A stretch of 64,000 nucleotides of DNA from Bathymodiolus brooksi (Eukaryota > Mollusca > Bivalvia > Mytilida > Modiolidae): the NCBI GenBank assembly GCA_963680875.1, contig OY804579.1, positions 34,147,804-34,211,803 on the forward strand, given 5' to 3'. The notes under the pieces are model-generated. The model saw nothing but the letters and a program-made list of their open reading frames with translations, was not told the origin of the DNA and ran no database searches. Both the position numbers and the translations under genes were made by a program. Positions 1-10,284 of the stretch are shown here, piece after piece. Each line of letters opens with the position of its first letter. Within the stretch, counting starts at the first letter, position 1.

Positions 1-229
1 GTCATGTACAAGTATGAAAGAATGTCAAGGTATATTTTAAATGAGGTTGAAACAAGTCACCATTTGATTCGGTTGTATTTCATTTTGACGATTTTAATTA
101 CGGAAGACAATCACAACCATATTTTTTTTAACAATTGCAACTCAGCTGGTTTTTTTTCATAACCTATAATAAAATGAAAAAATATATAGCACACTGTTGG
201 AACAGTTCCAGCATTCAATAATGGTGTAT
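1..229 (+). repeat. Dispersed element, copy 1 (left part, window-truncated)
   Basis: This segment is nearly identical to 1121-1340: same order of TATGAAAGAATGTCAAGG, GAGGTTGAAACAAGTCACC and an end in GGAACAGTTCCAGCATTCAA. The 3' part carries one degenerate copy of the 45-bp unit that is amplified at 19791-23344. The copy stops at about 229, where unrelated sequence starts. It is cut by the left window edge. I read it as a mobile or dispersed element; the family is not identified. Confidence 0.7.
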
Positions 230-289
230 AGGCAACGATTGCACAGGTAGTTGTAAATAAACAAGATATGATTATAATCTAACGATTAT

Positions 290-878
290 GAAGTCTCCCA
301 AACCGGCCACTGACACTATCTACCCACATATCAAATGTTGATGATATCGGACAATGTTGAATTCTTACCCCCCATTTTTATGCCGTGTTATGGCAGCCAT
401 TTTGAAAATGGTAGACATCTTGAAAATTTTGAAAACGCAGAATTGCTCCTCTAATGGTGACCTATCACTATGTCAAAATGTATGTCTCTATCATTATCCA
501 GTTAGAAGTTATGAACATTAATGTATGAAATTTCAAGTTTCCCATAGGATTCTATAGTAACCCCCATCCCCTTTGAACCCCCAAAAATATGGCTTTGACC
601 CCCTTTACCACAAATCTGAAAACTTTAGGATCAACTAGAAACATATATCTATAACTCCACCAAGTTTCATGAAATTCTGTCCTGTAGTTCCTGAGATCTG
701 CCGTGGACAAGTTCATGGTGCACGGAAAGAAAGGAGAAGAACAAGAACAATAATAATAATAATAATAATAATAATAAGAAACGGAGCAAAAACAATAAGT
801 CCCCCAAACTTTGTTTGGGAGACTTAATAAGAAACGGAGCAAAAACAATAAGTCCCCCAAACTTTGTTTGGGAGACTT
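290..878 (-). mobile_element. Modular repeat ending in AAGTCTCCCAAAC inverted repeats
   Basis: The ends are inverted copies of AAGTCTCCCAAAC (290s and 866-878). At the right end the motif also forms a local hairpin with AAGTCCCCCAAAC. A 54-bp segment holding that hairpin is tandemly duplicated (about 773-826 and 827-880), next to a TAA microsatellite (750-775). Read on the minus strand, 615-706 carries a module with ATGAAACTTGGTGG that resembles modules of the elements at 33277-34416 and 43885-49645. It is non-coding. I recognise the style from bivalve genomes, but the family name is unknown to me. Confidence 0.6.
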
Positions 879-1120
879 AATAAATATTGCACAGACCGTG
901 CTATTTATCTTAGTGAATCTTGTGATCATCGATGAGCTAAAACAATTGACGAAGGTGGTCTGTTGCTGAGCATGAGCAGTATAAAGCTGGGGCTCTTAAA
1001 TGCGTATTAACTGCATTACATGTAAACTGTATGATTCTGTTTGATAAAGTCCTTTAACTAGAAAAGGAAAAAATGTACACTTGAGTGAAATAGTGTTGTA
1101 ATAAAAGATCGTGAACGTGA

Positions 1121-1405
1121 TGTAAAAGTATGAAAGAATGTCAAGGTATATTTTAAATGAGGTTGAAACAAGTCACCATTTGATTTGGTTGTATTTCATT
1201 TTGACGATTTTAATTACGGAAGACGATCACAACCATATTTTTTTTTAACAATTGCAACTCAGCTGGTTATTTTTTCATAACCTATAATAAAATGAAAAAA
1301 TATATAGTACACTGTCGGAACAGTTCCAGCATTCAATAGAAAAATCGTAGAGATATGTAAATTCGATATCCCTAACACACATATAAATGACCCCTCCTGG
1401 CTTAG
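1121..1405 (+). mobile_element. Dispersed element, copy 2, with one 45-bp unit and one 22-bp unit
   Basis: About 220 bp match copy 1 (1-229). The region then carries a single 45-bp-like unit (GGAACAGTTCCAGCATTCAA, 1318 onward), the junction AATAGAAAAATCGTA, and a single 22-bp-like unit (CCCTAACACACATATAAATG, about 1370-1391). The same order occurs at 19760-23743, but there the two units are present about 79 and 17 times. The copy therefore looks like the unexpanded form of the same element. Class is uncertain; bivalve Helentron-type elements with internal minisatellites are a possible parallel. Confidence 0.65.
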
Positions 1406-1696
1406 TTCAGGTACTTCAATAAAAAGTGACGGGGTTAAACTAATATACAGTAGATTTTTCTAAGACATTTCTCTTATTTAATAAACACAATAGAAAGCGA
1501 AATTTTACCATGGGACAGACAAGTTTTGGGAGAATGGAATCATTTATTTTTCTTTACATATGAAATCAGAAATGTTCCATTCAATATCCAGTTTTATATC
1601 TGCTTGATTTTCCTTAGTCAGATTATTTTTTTCTCCCAAGTCTGGCAAAATTATTTATTTGTGCGAAAATTTAAATCAGAAATATTTAAAAAAAAA
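1406..1696. other. Intergenic stretch with no recognised feature
   Basis: AT-rich sequence following the dispersed element. I see no exon-like frame, RNA gene or repeat structure here. Confidence 0.5.
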
Positions 1697-2996
1697 ATGT
1701 TCTGTATCAATACAGATCTCGTAAACTCTAAAAATGAATTAAAAACAACAAAATAACTGATCAACAATTATTCAAAACAATTTTCTTTTCCCTCAAACTG
1801 TTAAATATCGAACAAGTTAATTTGATTGTAGATTACAATTAAAAATAATTTACTAGCAGACGACAAAAACCAATGAGTTACTTCCCTTACATAATGTACA
1901 ATACGAAAAAAATACGGCTTCCGGTTGTACAATACGGGAAAAATAATGTATGGTCACATGTCTTAAATGGGTGTTTTTGATTGGATTAAAATTATAGCTG
2001 TATAATAATAATAGGTCATTATACAGTGTTATGTACAATATGGAAAGATATTGTACGAGTCATAATACGGACGAGTACAATATATTTCCATATTGTACAT
2101 AACACTGTATAATGACCTATTTATTATACAGCTGAAATGATCAATACTATAACAACAATTTTATGTTTAACTTTTAATACCATCTAAATAGAACAACTGC
2201 CCAACAGTATTTCGTTAGGAAAATGTTCTGTATACAGATCTCGTAATCTCTAAAATGAATTAAAAACAGCAAAATAACTGATCAATTATTCTAAACAACT
2301 TTTTTCCCACAAACTGTTAAATATCGAACAAGTTAATTTGATTGTAGATTACAATTAAAAATAATTTACTAGCAGACGACAAAAACCAATGAGTTACTTC
2401 CCTTACATTATGTACAATACGAAAAAAAACCTGTATTGGATGTCCAATACGGAAAAAATATGGCTTCCGGTTGTACAATACGGGAAAAATAATGTATGGT
2501 CACATGTCTTAAATGGGTGTTTTTGATTGGATTAAAATTATAGCTGTATAATAATAATAGGTTATTATACAGTGTTATGTACAATATATTTCCATATTGT
2601 ACATAACACTGTATAATGACCTATTTATTATACAGCTGAAATGATCAATACTATAACAACAATTTTATGTTTAACTTTTAATACAGTCTAAATAGAACAA
2701 CTGCACAACAGTATTTCGTTAGGAAAGTGTTCTGTATACAGATCTCATAATCTCTAAAATGAATTAAAAACAGCAAAATAACTGATCAACAATTATTCTA
2801 AACAACTTTTTTTCCTCAAACTGTTAAATACCGAACAAGTTAATTTGATTGTAGATTACAATTAAAAATAATTTACTAGCAGAAAAACCAACGAGTTACT
2901 TCCCTTACATAATGTACAATACGAAAAAAATATGGCTTCCAGTTGTACAATACGGGAAAAATAATGTACGGTCACATGTCTTAAATGGGTGTTTTC
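1697..2996. repeat. Three tandem copies of a block of about 0.5 kb with internal palindromes
   Basis: The marker TGTTCTGTAT...CAGATCTCGTAA recurs at about 1699, 2225 and 2729 (spacings about 526 and 504 bp), followed each time by the same sequence, including CTAGCAGACGACAAAAACC and GTACAATACGGGAAAAATAA. Copies 1 and 2 end in palindromes built from TAGGTCATTATACAGTGTTA and its complement: 2014-2124 with a spacer of about 37 bp, and about 2558-2624 with almost none. Copy 3 is truncated at about 2996. It is a local segmental triplication; no coding content is seen. Confidence 0.75.
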
Positions 2997-3338
2997 GTAG
3001 CATGTTTTTATTCCTGAAATCAATCCACATTGCATATTAAGTCAAATTTATGCTTTGCTTATTGAGTTTTATTATGCTTTGTTTTTTAAAGATATGCATT
3101 ATAATACAATGATACGTACGTTCTGTATTCTGAAAAAAATGACGTTCAGTGCTTTTCATTACCTGACTTTGTCGATCCGCTGTGAGGAATTAGATACACA
3201 TATTAACTAACTGTATTTATTTCTGAAAAGCACATATTGTGAATACATTTTGGAGAAAATTTTATCGACATCTGAGGTGGGTTTTTTTTGTTGTGAAAAT
3301 TATTTCCATTCACTGTATTATTAAATATATATTTCAAC

Positions 3339-3485
3339 CTGTTCAGATATTGTTCCTAAAATGGTTTTAAATCCAGGACGACCATAGTATCTATCATCTG
3401 GAGGGAAGTATGTGCCTCCTACAAAGGGTTTCAGGTTAGGTGTTAACCACACACTCATAGGCCATCCTCCTCTTCCACTTGTGGC
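3339..3485 (-). CDS. SPATA20: SPATA20 exon 3 (last exon in the window)
   Basis: 49 codons, phase 0 on both sides. The acceptor is TTTTAG before GCCACAAG and the donor is CAG followed by GTTGAAAT. It encodes [20 protein letters not shown] and then [18 protein letters not shown], which match the conserved family core after the CxxC segment. Confidence 0.95.
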
Positions 3486-4835
3486 CTAAAATCACAGAAA
3501 TCAGTTAGTAAACAAAGATATCATATAAGTTTTAAATTACCTAATACCTACACTTTTAAGAGTCGGTTTGATTTAGGTTGGTTTATGGTGTTTAATGTCA
3601 CTTTCAACAATATTTCAGCTATATCTTGGCGGTCAGTTTTATTGGTGGAGGAAACCAGAGTACCCGGAGAAAACCACCGATCTGTTGCAAGTCACTGACA
3701 AACTTTATCACATAATGTTGTATCGAGTACCCCTCGCCATGAACTGGGTTCGAACTCACAACTTTAGTGGTGATAGGCACTGATTACACAGGTAGTTGAA
3801 AATCCAACTACCATACGATCATGACCACGATGGCCCCACCATGTGATTTGATTGTTAATGGAACAGCCATAGCTGAGCAGTAAATCACTGTATACAAATT
3901 TATTCTCAATCTAAATAAAAAACAAATTTTTCAAAGAGTAAATTCATAATACCTGTACAAACGTCATGTAAACTTTATCAACATCTGGTCGTTCCTCTCT
4001 ATCAACCTTTATACACACAAAGTTTTCGTTCATAATTTTACCAATTTCTTCACTTTCAAATGATTCTCTTTCCATTACATGGCACCAATGACATGTAGAG
4101 TAACCCACAGACAAAAATATTGGCTTGTTTTCTGCTTTAGCTTTGTCAAAGGCTTCTTTACCCCATGGGTACCTGAGAGAAAACACAATGTGTCAATATG
4201 ATTTTCTATTCTAATAATAGATAATTGGTTTTCTTACTGAACTCCAGAGAAGTTGGCCTAGTGTGAATTATAGACATTATAATGACATGGATGTTACTGA
4301 ACTTCATATGTTATTATGTGAATAGACATTATAATAATATAATCAATCAGGCCCTATATTCTGTACCAAGGATCAATATGCTAAAGTTTCAGTAGGATCG
4401 GCCAACTTACTAAAACAAATGTTATTGCACAGAAACCATCGAATCTAAAGACAGACGACCAATACAAACTCATATCATAATACTAGTGCAATTTGTTTTG
4501 TGATCTCATAAATGATTGATTAATTGATTATTGCTTAATGCCCAGCAAGCAGTATTTCAGCTATATTTCAGGGTGATGTAATCTGATAAAAATGATGTTT
4601 TGATAGAAAAGATTTATCATGACTTTATAGCAGGTACATGACTTATAGTTTCCTTGTGGTTTACAAAGATGTTTATCATTCCATGTTTAGCCCTACATTT
4701 GTACCAGTACATGTATTCTAATATCGAGGGACATTTTCCTTACCAATCTACAGGATTAGAAGCATGTTGCAATAGATATGGAGATTTTTCTTTTGCAAGA
4801 CGATTTCTGTGTTTCCCTATCCCAGAAGAAGCCAT
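3339..4835 (-). CDS. SPATA20: SPATA20-type protein, 5' part (three exons, gene runs off the left edge)
   Basis: The exons at 4835-4744, 4172-3953 and 3485-3339 join in frame to 153 residues. What I see: KSPYLLQH...NPVDW (residues 17-31), [27 protein letters not shown] with a CxxC thioredoxin-like motif (C58, C61), [14 protein letters not shown], then [11 protein letters not shown] and FVGGTYFPP. These are hallmark segments of the thioredoxin-like N-terminal domain of the SPATA20/YyaL family. The family's human member is a thioredoxin-domain protein of about 790 residues linked to spermatogenesis; a catalytic role is not established. About a fifth of the protein is present. No further exon is visible between 3338 and 1, so the next intron exceeds 3.3 kb. 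The start at 4835 has no mitochondrial-type presequence, so the true start may be further upstream through an additional exon (see the acceptor at 4863). Confidence 0.95.
3568..3838 (-). mobile_element. tRNA-derived SINE, family A (full copy in SPATA20 intron 2)
   Basis: On the minus strand the copy starts with a tRNA-like head: an A-box-like TGGTCATGATCG and a B box GAGTTCGAACC. It then has a conserved body (GGTGGTTTTCTCCGGGTACT, TTTCCTCCACCAATAAAACT) and ends GAAATATTGTTGAAAGTGAC then ATTAAACACC. At least four other well-preserved copies lie in the window (18.7, 36.0, 41.8 and 55.4 kb). Pol III transcription is inferred from the boxes. Confidence 0.8.
3953..4172 (-). CDS. SPATA20: SPATA20 exon 2 with the CxxC motif
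   Basis: 220 bp; the first codon is split with exon 1 (W31/Y32). The acceptor is TTTTCTCTCAG and the donor is CAG followed by GTATTATG. It encodes residues 32-104, including [20 protein letters not shown] and [17 protein letters not shown]. The CHWC pair sits at the thioredoxin-like position. Confidence 0.97.
4505..4575 (-). repeat. SINE 3' tail fragment
   Basis: GATT-type tetranucleotides followed by TTAATGCCCAGCAAGCAGTA and TTTCAGCTATA. Read on the minus strand this is the 3' end of a SINE (GCTGAAAT...GGCATTAA) with a short tail. A similar fragment lies at 49770-49840. Confidence 0.4.
4744..4835 (-). CDS. SPATA20: SPATA20 first recognised coding exon
   Basis: It encodes [17 protein letters not shown] and then [14 protein letters not shown]. 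The donor is GATTG followed by GTAAGG, which joins exon 2 to restore the tryptophan of VDWYPW. The ATG at 4835 was chosen because it is the first in the conserved frame. A splice-acceptor-like TTCTTACAG ends at 4864, and the frame stays open from 4863 to the ATG (encoding KDVFQIIYR). The exon could thus start at 4863 and belong to a longer N-terminus or hold 5' UTR. Confidence 0.88.
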
Positions 4836-4863
4836 TCTGTAGATAATCTGGAAAACGTCTTTC

Positions 4864-6015
4864 CTGTAAGAATATCAATCAACTATTAATTGACTAAGAA
4901 TATAATATCATTTTTATCAATCTCATTTATGGTTTAATATAAAATTTGTTAAGTTCCCCTCCTTTTTTTTTTTTATTGAAATGATTATCAAAGAAATAAC
5001 TATTAAAGGTAAGGTTGTCCTGTCAAAAGTTATACATTTTATATCTATATATTCTGTCATTTTCTTATAAAAGATAAGTTATCCAAAGATAATGAACAAA
5101 GTTAGTAGAGCTGTCATGTGCTCCTGGAAGAATAAGGTAATGAAATACACATACTGTTTTGGTATGAGGCACATAGTGTCAAGTTTCTATGAGGATTACG
5201 GATTAAACCATTGACAAGATATGATACAAATAATTGTACCAACAAACTTATATCATGCATGTAAAATGTTTATCTAAGATTGTTATTAAGTGAAAGATGA
5301 TATTACTGATTATTTCATTAATTAATTAATTTTTTGGCAGCAAATAACATTCTGACATTCAAAAAAGTTCTAAATGTCACAGATATATAGTGTTAGGTCA
5401 CATCACAACATTTATTCACACTTGACTTATCAAGTACTGTCCTTCGCTTACATCGTGAAATGTGTCCCTATTTTGAGGTACAGTTATTCCGGGTAATTCC
5501 GTGCACTACTATGAATAATATGCGCCGAATTGGACGGTGCATAGAATTATCCTCCAGCATTGTACTTTTCAAACTTGTATAATGTTTAAAAATAGAAAAG
5601 TGACAGACATATTTGTTGTGGGAACTGATTGAAAAATCAATTAGGAGTTAATACAAAGAATGATCACTACCATTTATACACAGGAAAATTGAACTAGCTC
5701 TGTGGGTGTAACAGTATGCAGTGGTGATGCAAATTTAAAATGTCACTGATAGCCATGTAATGCTAAATCTCTATAGAGAATTTACAAGTCAAGGATGTAT
5801 TCAATCATTCAAATTGTCAAGGAAGAATATAACACATGGATAATTTACCTTGTGATGGAGGATAGTATTTGATTTCCAATGCAAAAGGGTAAGGAATGGG
5901 CTTATGAAAAGTACAGAAAGTATCATATTAAAGGAAAAATGTGACACAGACTATAAATAAAATAATTTATAGATTCAGTGTGCTTTATTAACAATAACAT
6001 ATGACACAACCAAAT
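4864..6015. other. Region upstream of SPATA20, nothing recognised
   Basis: AT-rich DNA upstream of the first recognised SPATA20 exon. It may contain a 5' exon and promoter, but I see no clear core promoter or conserved frame. Confidence 0.4.
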
Positions 6016-6106
6016 CCAACTTCAAAATTGTGTCTGCAATGTTTGGGTACAGGTAGTAAACTAAGACTAAATTGAGCCTATACATTAGGCTAAAGTCAAG
6101 AGGTAG
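6016..6106 (+). repeat. Unit of a tandem repeat of about 125 bp, cut by insertions
   Basis: Contains CTGCAATGTTTGG, TACAGGTAGTAA, CATTAGGCTAAAGTCAAGAG and GTAG, as do the units at 7928-8229 and 9838-9990. The units were once contiguous and are now separated by the inserted elements at 6107-7927 and 8230-9837. Confidence 0.7.
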
Positions 6107-6955
6107 AATTCAAGTCACTTCGTCACCTGGTCATTTCGGCCCCTAGTTCAATCGGCACCTGCTTTGGTCAAATCAGCACCTATGTATCAATAGTGGGTTT
6201 TTTTCATTTGTACATTTGAAAATCATCATTGTAGTTATTTTTTTTGATTATTTTTTATTCACTACCGTAAATCGGGAAATTTTGGTCATGGTTTTCAGGG
6301 GCAGATCCGGGGGGGGGGGGGGGGGGGGGGGCTTGGATGATAAGAGAGAAATTACAGGTAAATAAAGTACATTGATAAAAACCATGCAAAAGAGTTTGAT
6401 CCTGTAACTGATTGACTGACGCACAGTCTACAAGCAATTGTGGTGTTACAGTATGTCAAGTATCTTTTTATGTTCCAAAATGATTATAAAAGACTTGGCC
6501 ACGATCGAACTCTTTTGATTGACAAAACACGCAGGAGAAAGATTCTAGCGTCATTACGGCACATCAGTCAACAAAACGGCTTACTCTGGCATTAGGAATT
6601 TTTAAATTATGTCGAATTACATGGCCCTTTTTGTAAAAAGTGCTTGAATACAAGATAATAATGTGCAACTTGCCTCCTTGTAGAGGTGAAAAGATCCCGC
6701 CAATGCATATCCGGAAATCCCGATAACTTTACCGTTAGCATATCATTTGAATATGAGTTAGAGAGATTGGTGGCCGTGTATATGATACTTGTTAATAAAT
6801 CCAACTTTCTTTTTTTCATTTATATAAATATTTTATTATATATTATTTTTAATATTGATGTCGACTTGATCATGACCGGGTGCCGCTATGACTAGATTTC
6901 GATTTGAGTAAGTGGCGATTTAACTATTTAGATAGGTGCCAATTTGACTTGATAC
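6107..6955. mobile_element. Inserted DNA element A at target CAAGAGGTAG
   Basis: Flanked by exact copies of CAAGAGGTAG at 6097-6106 and 6956-6965. The ends show a degenerate inverted relation (TTCAAGTCACTT...CACCTGGTC at the left, and on the complement ATCAAGTCAAATTGGCACCT at the right). It carries a poly-G tract of about 23 at 6309-6331. No transposase frame was found. Target duplications of 9-10 bp are known for Mutator-like elements, so that class is possible, not proven. Confidence 0.5.
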
Positions 6956-6965
6956 CAAGAGGTAG

Positions 6966-7927
6966 TCCGAGATTCCTCTGCCGTCCGACAGCTTTTTGTT
7001 CGACTTGCTGGAGCCATGGGACCTCAGAGCGCTCTCAATAAGGAAAACAGCGGATTTGCCGCTCCAACTCTGGGTCGGCACATTTCCACGTTTCGTGGCT
7101 ATCAGATTTTATTTTCTATCCGAAACCCTTATATAAATCGCTTCACCAATCATTTTTCTATTCATTCACAACCATCTTACCCTCAGAAAGTGGTGTTACA
7201 CCCGAGTACAGCAAGATTTTCACATAGACCCTATCATTTTGCCATGTCAGTTTATTTTTCAGCCATTAAACGTGATCTCGCGATACTAACTGAATGATGA
7301 CAGCAACGCATTGCATGATGGGAGCTACTTAATGCAGCATGCCAAATTATTTGCATACGTAAACAACATACAAATCACATGGAAGACGATATAAAGCGTA
7401 TTCTGCATGACAAACAGTTCCATCTACAGCTCAAATCAGAGCAGAAGGAAATAATACAAAATGTGTTGGAAAGAAAAGATTCAATGGCAGTGTTACCCAT
7501 GGGCTTCGGAAAGAGCATGTGCTACATTCCCCCCTCTCATTTTGGACAAGGTAAGATCATATATATGCAAATCATCTCCCATGATACATTGCGATAATCA
7601 TAGTTTTCTCGAAGTCACGTGACAAATGGTTGAAAAATAAACTGACATGGCGAAATCATAGGGTCTATGTGAAAATTGTGCTGTACTCGAGTGTAACACC
7701 ACTTTCTGAGGGTAAGATGGTTATGAATGAATAGAAAAATGATTGGTGAAGCGATTTATATAAGGGTTTTGGATAGAAAATAAAATCCGATAGCCACGAA
7801 ACGTGGAAATGTGCCGACCCAGAGTTGGAGCGGCAAATCCGCTGTTTTCCTTATGGAGAGCGCTCTGACGTTCCACGGTTCCAGCAAGTCGAACAAAAAG
7901 CCGTCGGCAGAGGAATCTCGAACTAAC
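6966..7927. mobile_element. Inserted DNA element B with long terminal inverted repeats
   Basis: The left (about 6969-7265) and right (about 7637-7919) ends are inverted copies nearly 300 bp long, sharing GAGATTCCTCTGCCG, GCTTTTTGTTCGACTTGCTG and AAAACAGCGGATTTGCCGCT. CAAGAGGTAG flanks the element at 6956-6965 and 7928-7937. Between the long repeats is only about 370 bp, holding a helicase-like exon (7379-7550). The layout resembles non-autonomous Mutator-like elements that carry captured gene pieces. Confidence 0.7.
7379..7550 (+). pseudogene. RecQ-like helicase first-exon fragment inside element B
   Basis: An ATG-started frame of 57 codons ends at a splice-donor-like GTAAGATC (7551). It encodes a short helical N-terminus, then LKSEQKEIIQNVLERKDSMA and VLPMGFGKSMCY. 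The last part matches the RecQ-family motif I, where P-T-G-G-G-K-S-x-C-Y is usual; Walker lysine K45 and S46 are kept. The SEQKEII segment resembles the RecQ motif 0 (FRxxQ). No other helicase motif (DEAH, motifs II-VI) is present, so it cannot be an active helicase. It may be a captured host exon or a remnant of a helicase-bearing transposon. Confidence 0.6.
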
Positions 7928-8229
7928 CAAGAGGTAGACCAGGACCAGACAGGCCAGAGCCTAGAACATTGCATGAAAGTTTGAACTTCAAAATCTTGTC
8001 TGCAATGTTTGGCTACAGGTAGTAAGTTAAGCCTAAACATTAGGCTAAAGTCAAGAGGTAGACCAGAGGACCAGACTGGCCAGAACCTAGAACATTGCAT
8101 GAAAGTTTGAACTTCAAAATCTTGTCTGCAATGTTTGGCTACAGGTAGTAAGTTAAGCCTAAACATTAGGCTAAAGTCAACAGGTAGACCAGGACCAGAC
8201 TGGCCAGAGCCTAGAACATTGCATGAAAG
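7928..8229 (+). repeat. Tandem repeat units of about 125 bp
   Basis: Two and a half units, each with AGGTAGACCAG, CTGGCCAGAGCCTAGAAC, ATTGCATGAAAGTTTGAAC and TTAGGCTAAAGTCAA. The third is interrupted at ATGAAAG (8223-8229) by the element 8230-9837. Confidence 0.75.
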
Positions 8230-9837
8230 CAAGGATTTATATAGTAAGAAGGATATGAATCTCGGGAAATTTAACATAGATTGTATGTAAGCATGTTGTG
8301 TGGCAAGATTACCCATAGTGCAATTCGCTGACAATGCGTGTGCCTTAATTAACAGTGGAAATTTTCATCACTTCAACATTTTGAACTAGTATTTGTAAGT
8401 ATATAAAACCATAATTACAGGATAAAGTGAAAATATTTGTTCTAAATACCAATCATTGATAAAGTATCGACTTTTTGTAGATGTAACACCCATATCTCAT
8501 CAATAATTGATATTAATCGATTTGCCCTATTGACCTTCATGGGCTGTCAAAGCTCGAATTTAAATTTCACACTCCTCTTCACTCATCATACCAAATATTG
8601 AAGCAGAGCCGTCCTTTTTGTGATAATATAATATTTTTCAATGTTAAGTAGGAGCTTTATTGAAAACAGTGCTCCCGATTTGTATTTATTAAGGATTGTT
8701 TACATCATTTGTCAAAGTGGCGGCGTTCTGGGCGGAAATGGGGGTGGCCTATTTAGAAATCAATAAACTTCATTTTTTACATGAAATCGACATAACAAAG
8801 TGTATAAATGTGTAGTTTAGAGTGTATTCAATGTATACCACAATACTTGGCATGATTAGTTGCTTTGTTTTATCATTTTTGATATGTTTTTAGATGTATG
8901 AAACATACCTGTTAACCTCTGGGAACTGCTAGGGGGGAGATCTCCCCCTACCAACTCTTCTAAGGGGGAGATTTTGCACGTCGCCTTTAAACGCACAAAA
9001 TTGTACCTTGTAGTTGAATGATAATAAAACAATGATGTAAAATGGTATATAAAGACACATTCATTGTATACAAATTTATTGTTGACCCTTCTATTAATAG
9101 CTTGACAGTCTAGTTACATGAACTTATGTTACTCTGGTATGTTAGAACAGCTTTCTTTGCTGCTCTCAGAACACTGTCACTTGTTAGTAGCAGTGACTGC
9201 TTTCTTGTGTAAACTGGTCTCCGAGTGTCTCTTAATATCATACCGTCCCCCTGAAGCAACACTGAAGTTGGAACTACACAGAGTGCAAAACGCCAGATCA
9301 TTTCCCAACGAACTTGACTGTAACCAGTGGTGTGATTTTTTTCACTCGTCCTGGAATTTACAATTGTATTTCTTTTTCTTTGATGTCGAAGAAGGAGTAC
9401 TAGGTCCCGAATTCCACCTTCTCTTTGTTGATTGAGACATCGCTATAAAATGCCAGAAACAAATCTTATTTAAAGCTAAATCTGAATAGTACTCACCGAG
9501 AATGTACATGTCCGTTCGATTACGTAAACAACAATCAGTTTTCGGAAATAGCCGATCGATTGTAAACAAATATGGCGACTGAAGAAAGTAAAAAAAAATT
9601 TTGTTGGGGCGAGATCATGCAGGAGGAAAAGGTGTGTGTGGGAGATTTATGTCTCCCGTGCAGGAGACCCAGTCATGCGGGAGATAAGGCTCTTACGTGG
9701 GAGACTCCCGTGCAAAGGGGAAGGGTTAACAGGTATGATGAAACTCTACGTATTATGAGGGGGGATACAGAGTAACATAAAATCTCGCCACACGAGAAAA
9801 TACGAGTTTCATATCCTTCTTACTATATAAATCCTTG
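8230..9837 (-). mobile_element. DNA transposon with CAAGG ends, 7-bp target duplication and a dead BED-type finger
   Basis: Terminal inverted repeats of about 34 bp begin CAAGGATTTATATAGTAAG at both ends. The 7-bp ATGAAAG lies on each side (8223-8229 and 9838-9844). It interrupts a tandem-repeat unit that resumes exactly after the insertion. A minus-strand frame at 9177-9435 has a BED-like zinc finger. The ends fit the hAT-type YARNG start, but the duplication is 7 bp, not 8, so the superfamily stays open. Subterminal inverted CATACCTGTTAACC (about 8904 and 9724) suggests an internal boundary or nested insertion. Confidence 0.75.
9177..9435 (-). pseudogene. BED-type zinc-finger transposase N-terminus, two nonsense codons
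   Basis: Read on the minus strand: a basic region (TKRRW...TSKKKKYNCKFQDE), an in-frame TGA, then HHWLQSSSLGNDLAFCTLC, SVASGGRYDIKRHSETSLH, and a second TGA. The C-x2-C then H-x5-H pattern, after an aromatic tryptophan region, fits BED-like fingers seen at the N-terminus of hAT-like transposases. Both stops are in frame, so this is a dead remnant. No catalytic domain follows. Confidence 0.6.
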
Positions 9838-9990
9838 ATGAAAGTTTGAACTTCAAAATCTTGTCTGCAAGTGCAATGTTTGGTTTCAACTTGATACAGG
9901 TAGCAAGGTAAGACAAGGGCCTAAAGTTAACACAAGTGGTAACCCAGGCACAGACTGGCCAGAATAGGGCCTATTGCATGAAATTTTGAA
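9838..9990 (+). repeat. Resumed 125-bp tandem-repeat unit after transposon insertion
   Basis: Begins with the duplicated ATGAAAG and continues TTTGAACTTCAAAATCTTGT as in the units at 7928-8229. It has small insertions and a final GACTGGCCAGAATAGGGCC. Confidence 0.65.
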
Positions 9991-10284
9991 ACAATGAAAT
10001 ACTCTGTTTCATTCAGATTTACCTGCAAGGATTGTTAACTAAAACCTTTAACATTTGTTTTTTCCGGATGTATCGAGAATTGTGTAATAACGAAGTCGTG
10101 AACGGATCAGGAGTGGAAAAGTTATCACCCAGCTGGTCTTCTTCTTCTTTCAATAAATGCATCCCTCTTTCCAGAGTATTGTCGCATTGAAAACTATATA
10201 CATGTGGTCAGGTCAGCAACCTTCCATTTACAATTAAAATAAAAACTTTCCAGAAATGTAAAATTAAAAACAAAGAAGTGGAAA

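Noticed and set aside
3595..3783. Plus-strand frame of 62 codons ([18 protein letters not shown])
   Set aside because: It is the complement of the SINE body; the same frame recurs in other SINE copies such as 41828-42016.
7016..7297. Plus-strand 93-codon frame MGPQSALNKENSGFAAP and its minus-strand twin at 7721-7930
   Set aside because: Both are translations of the long inverted ends of element B; no recognisable domain.
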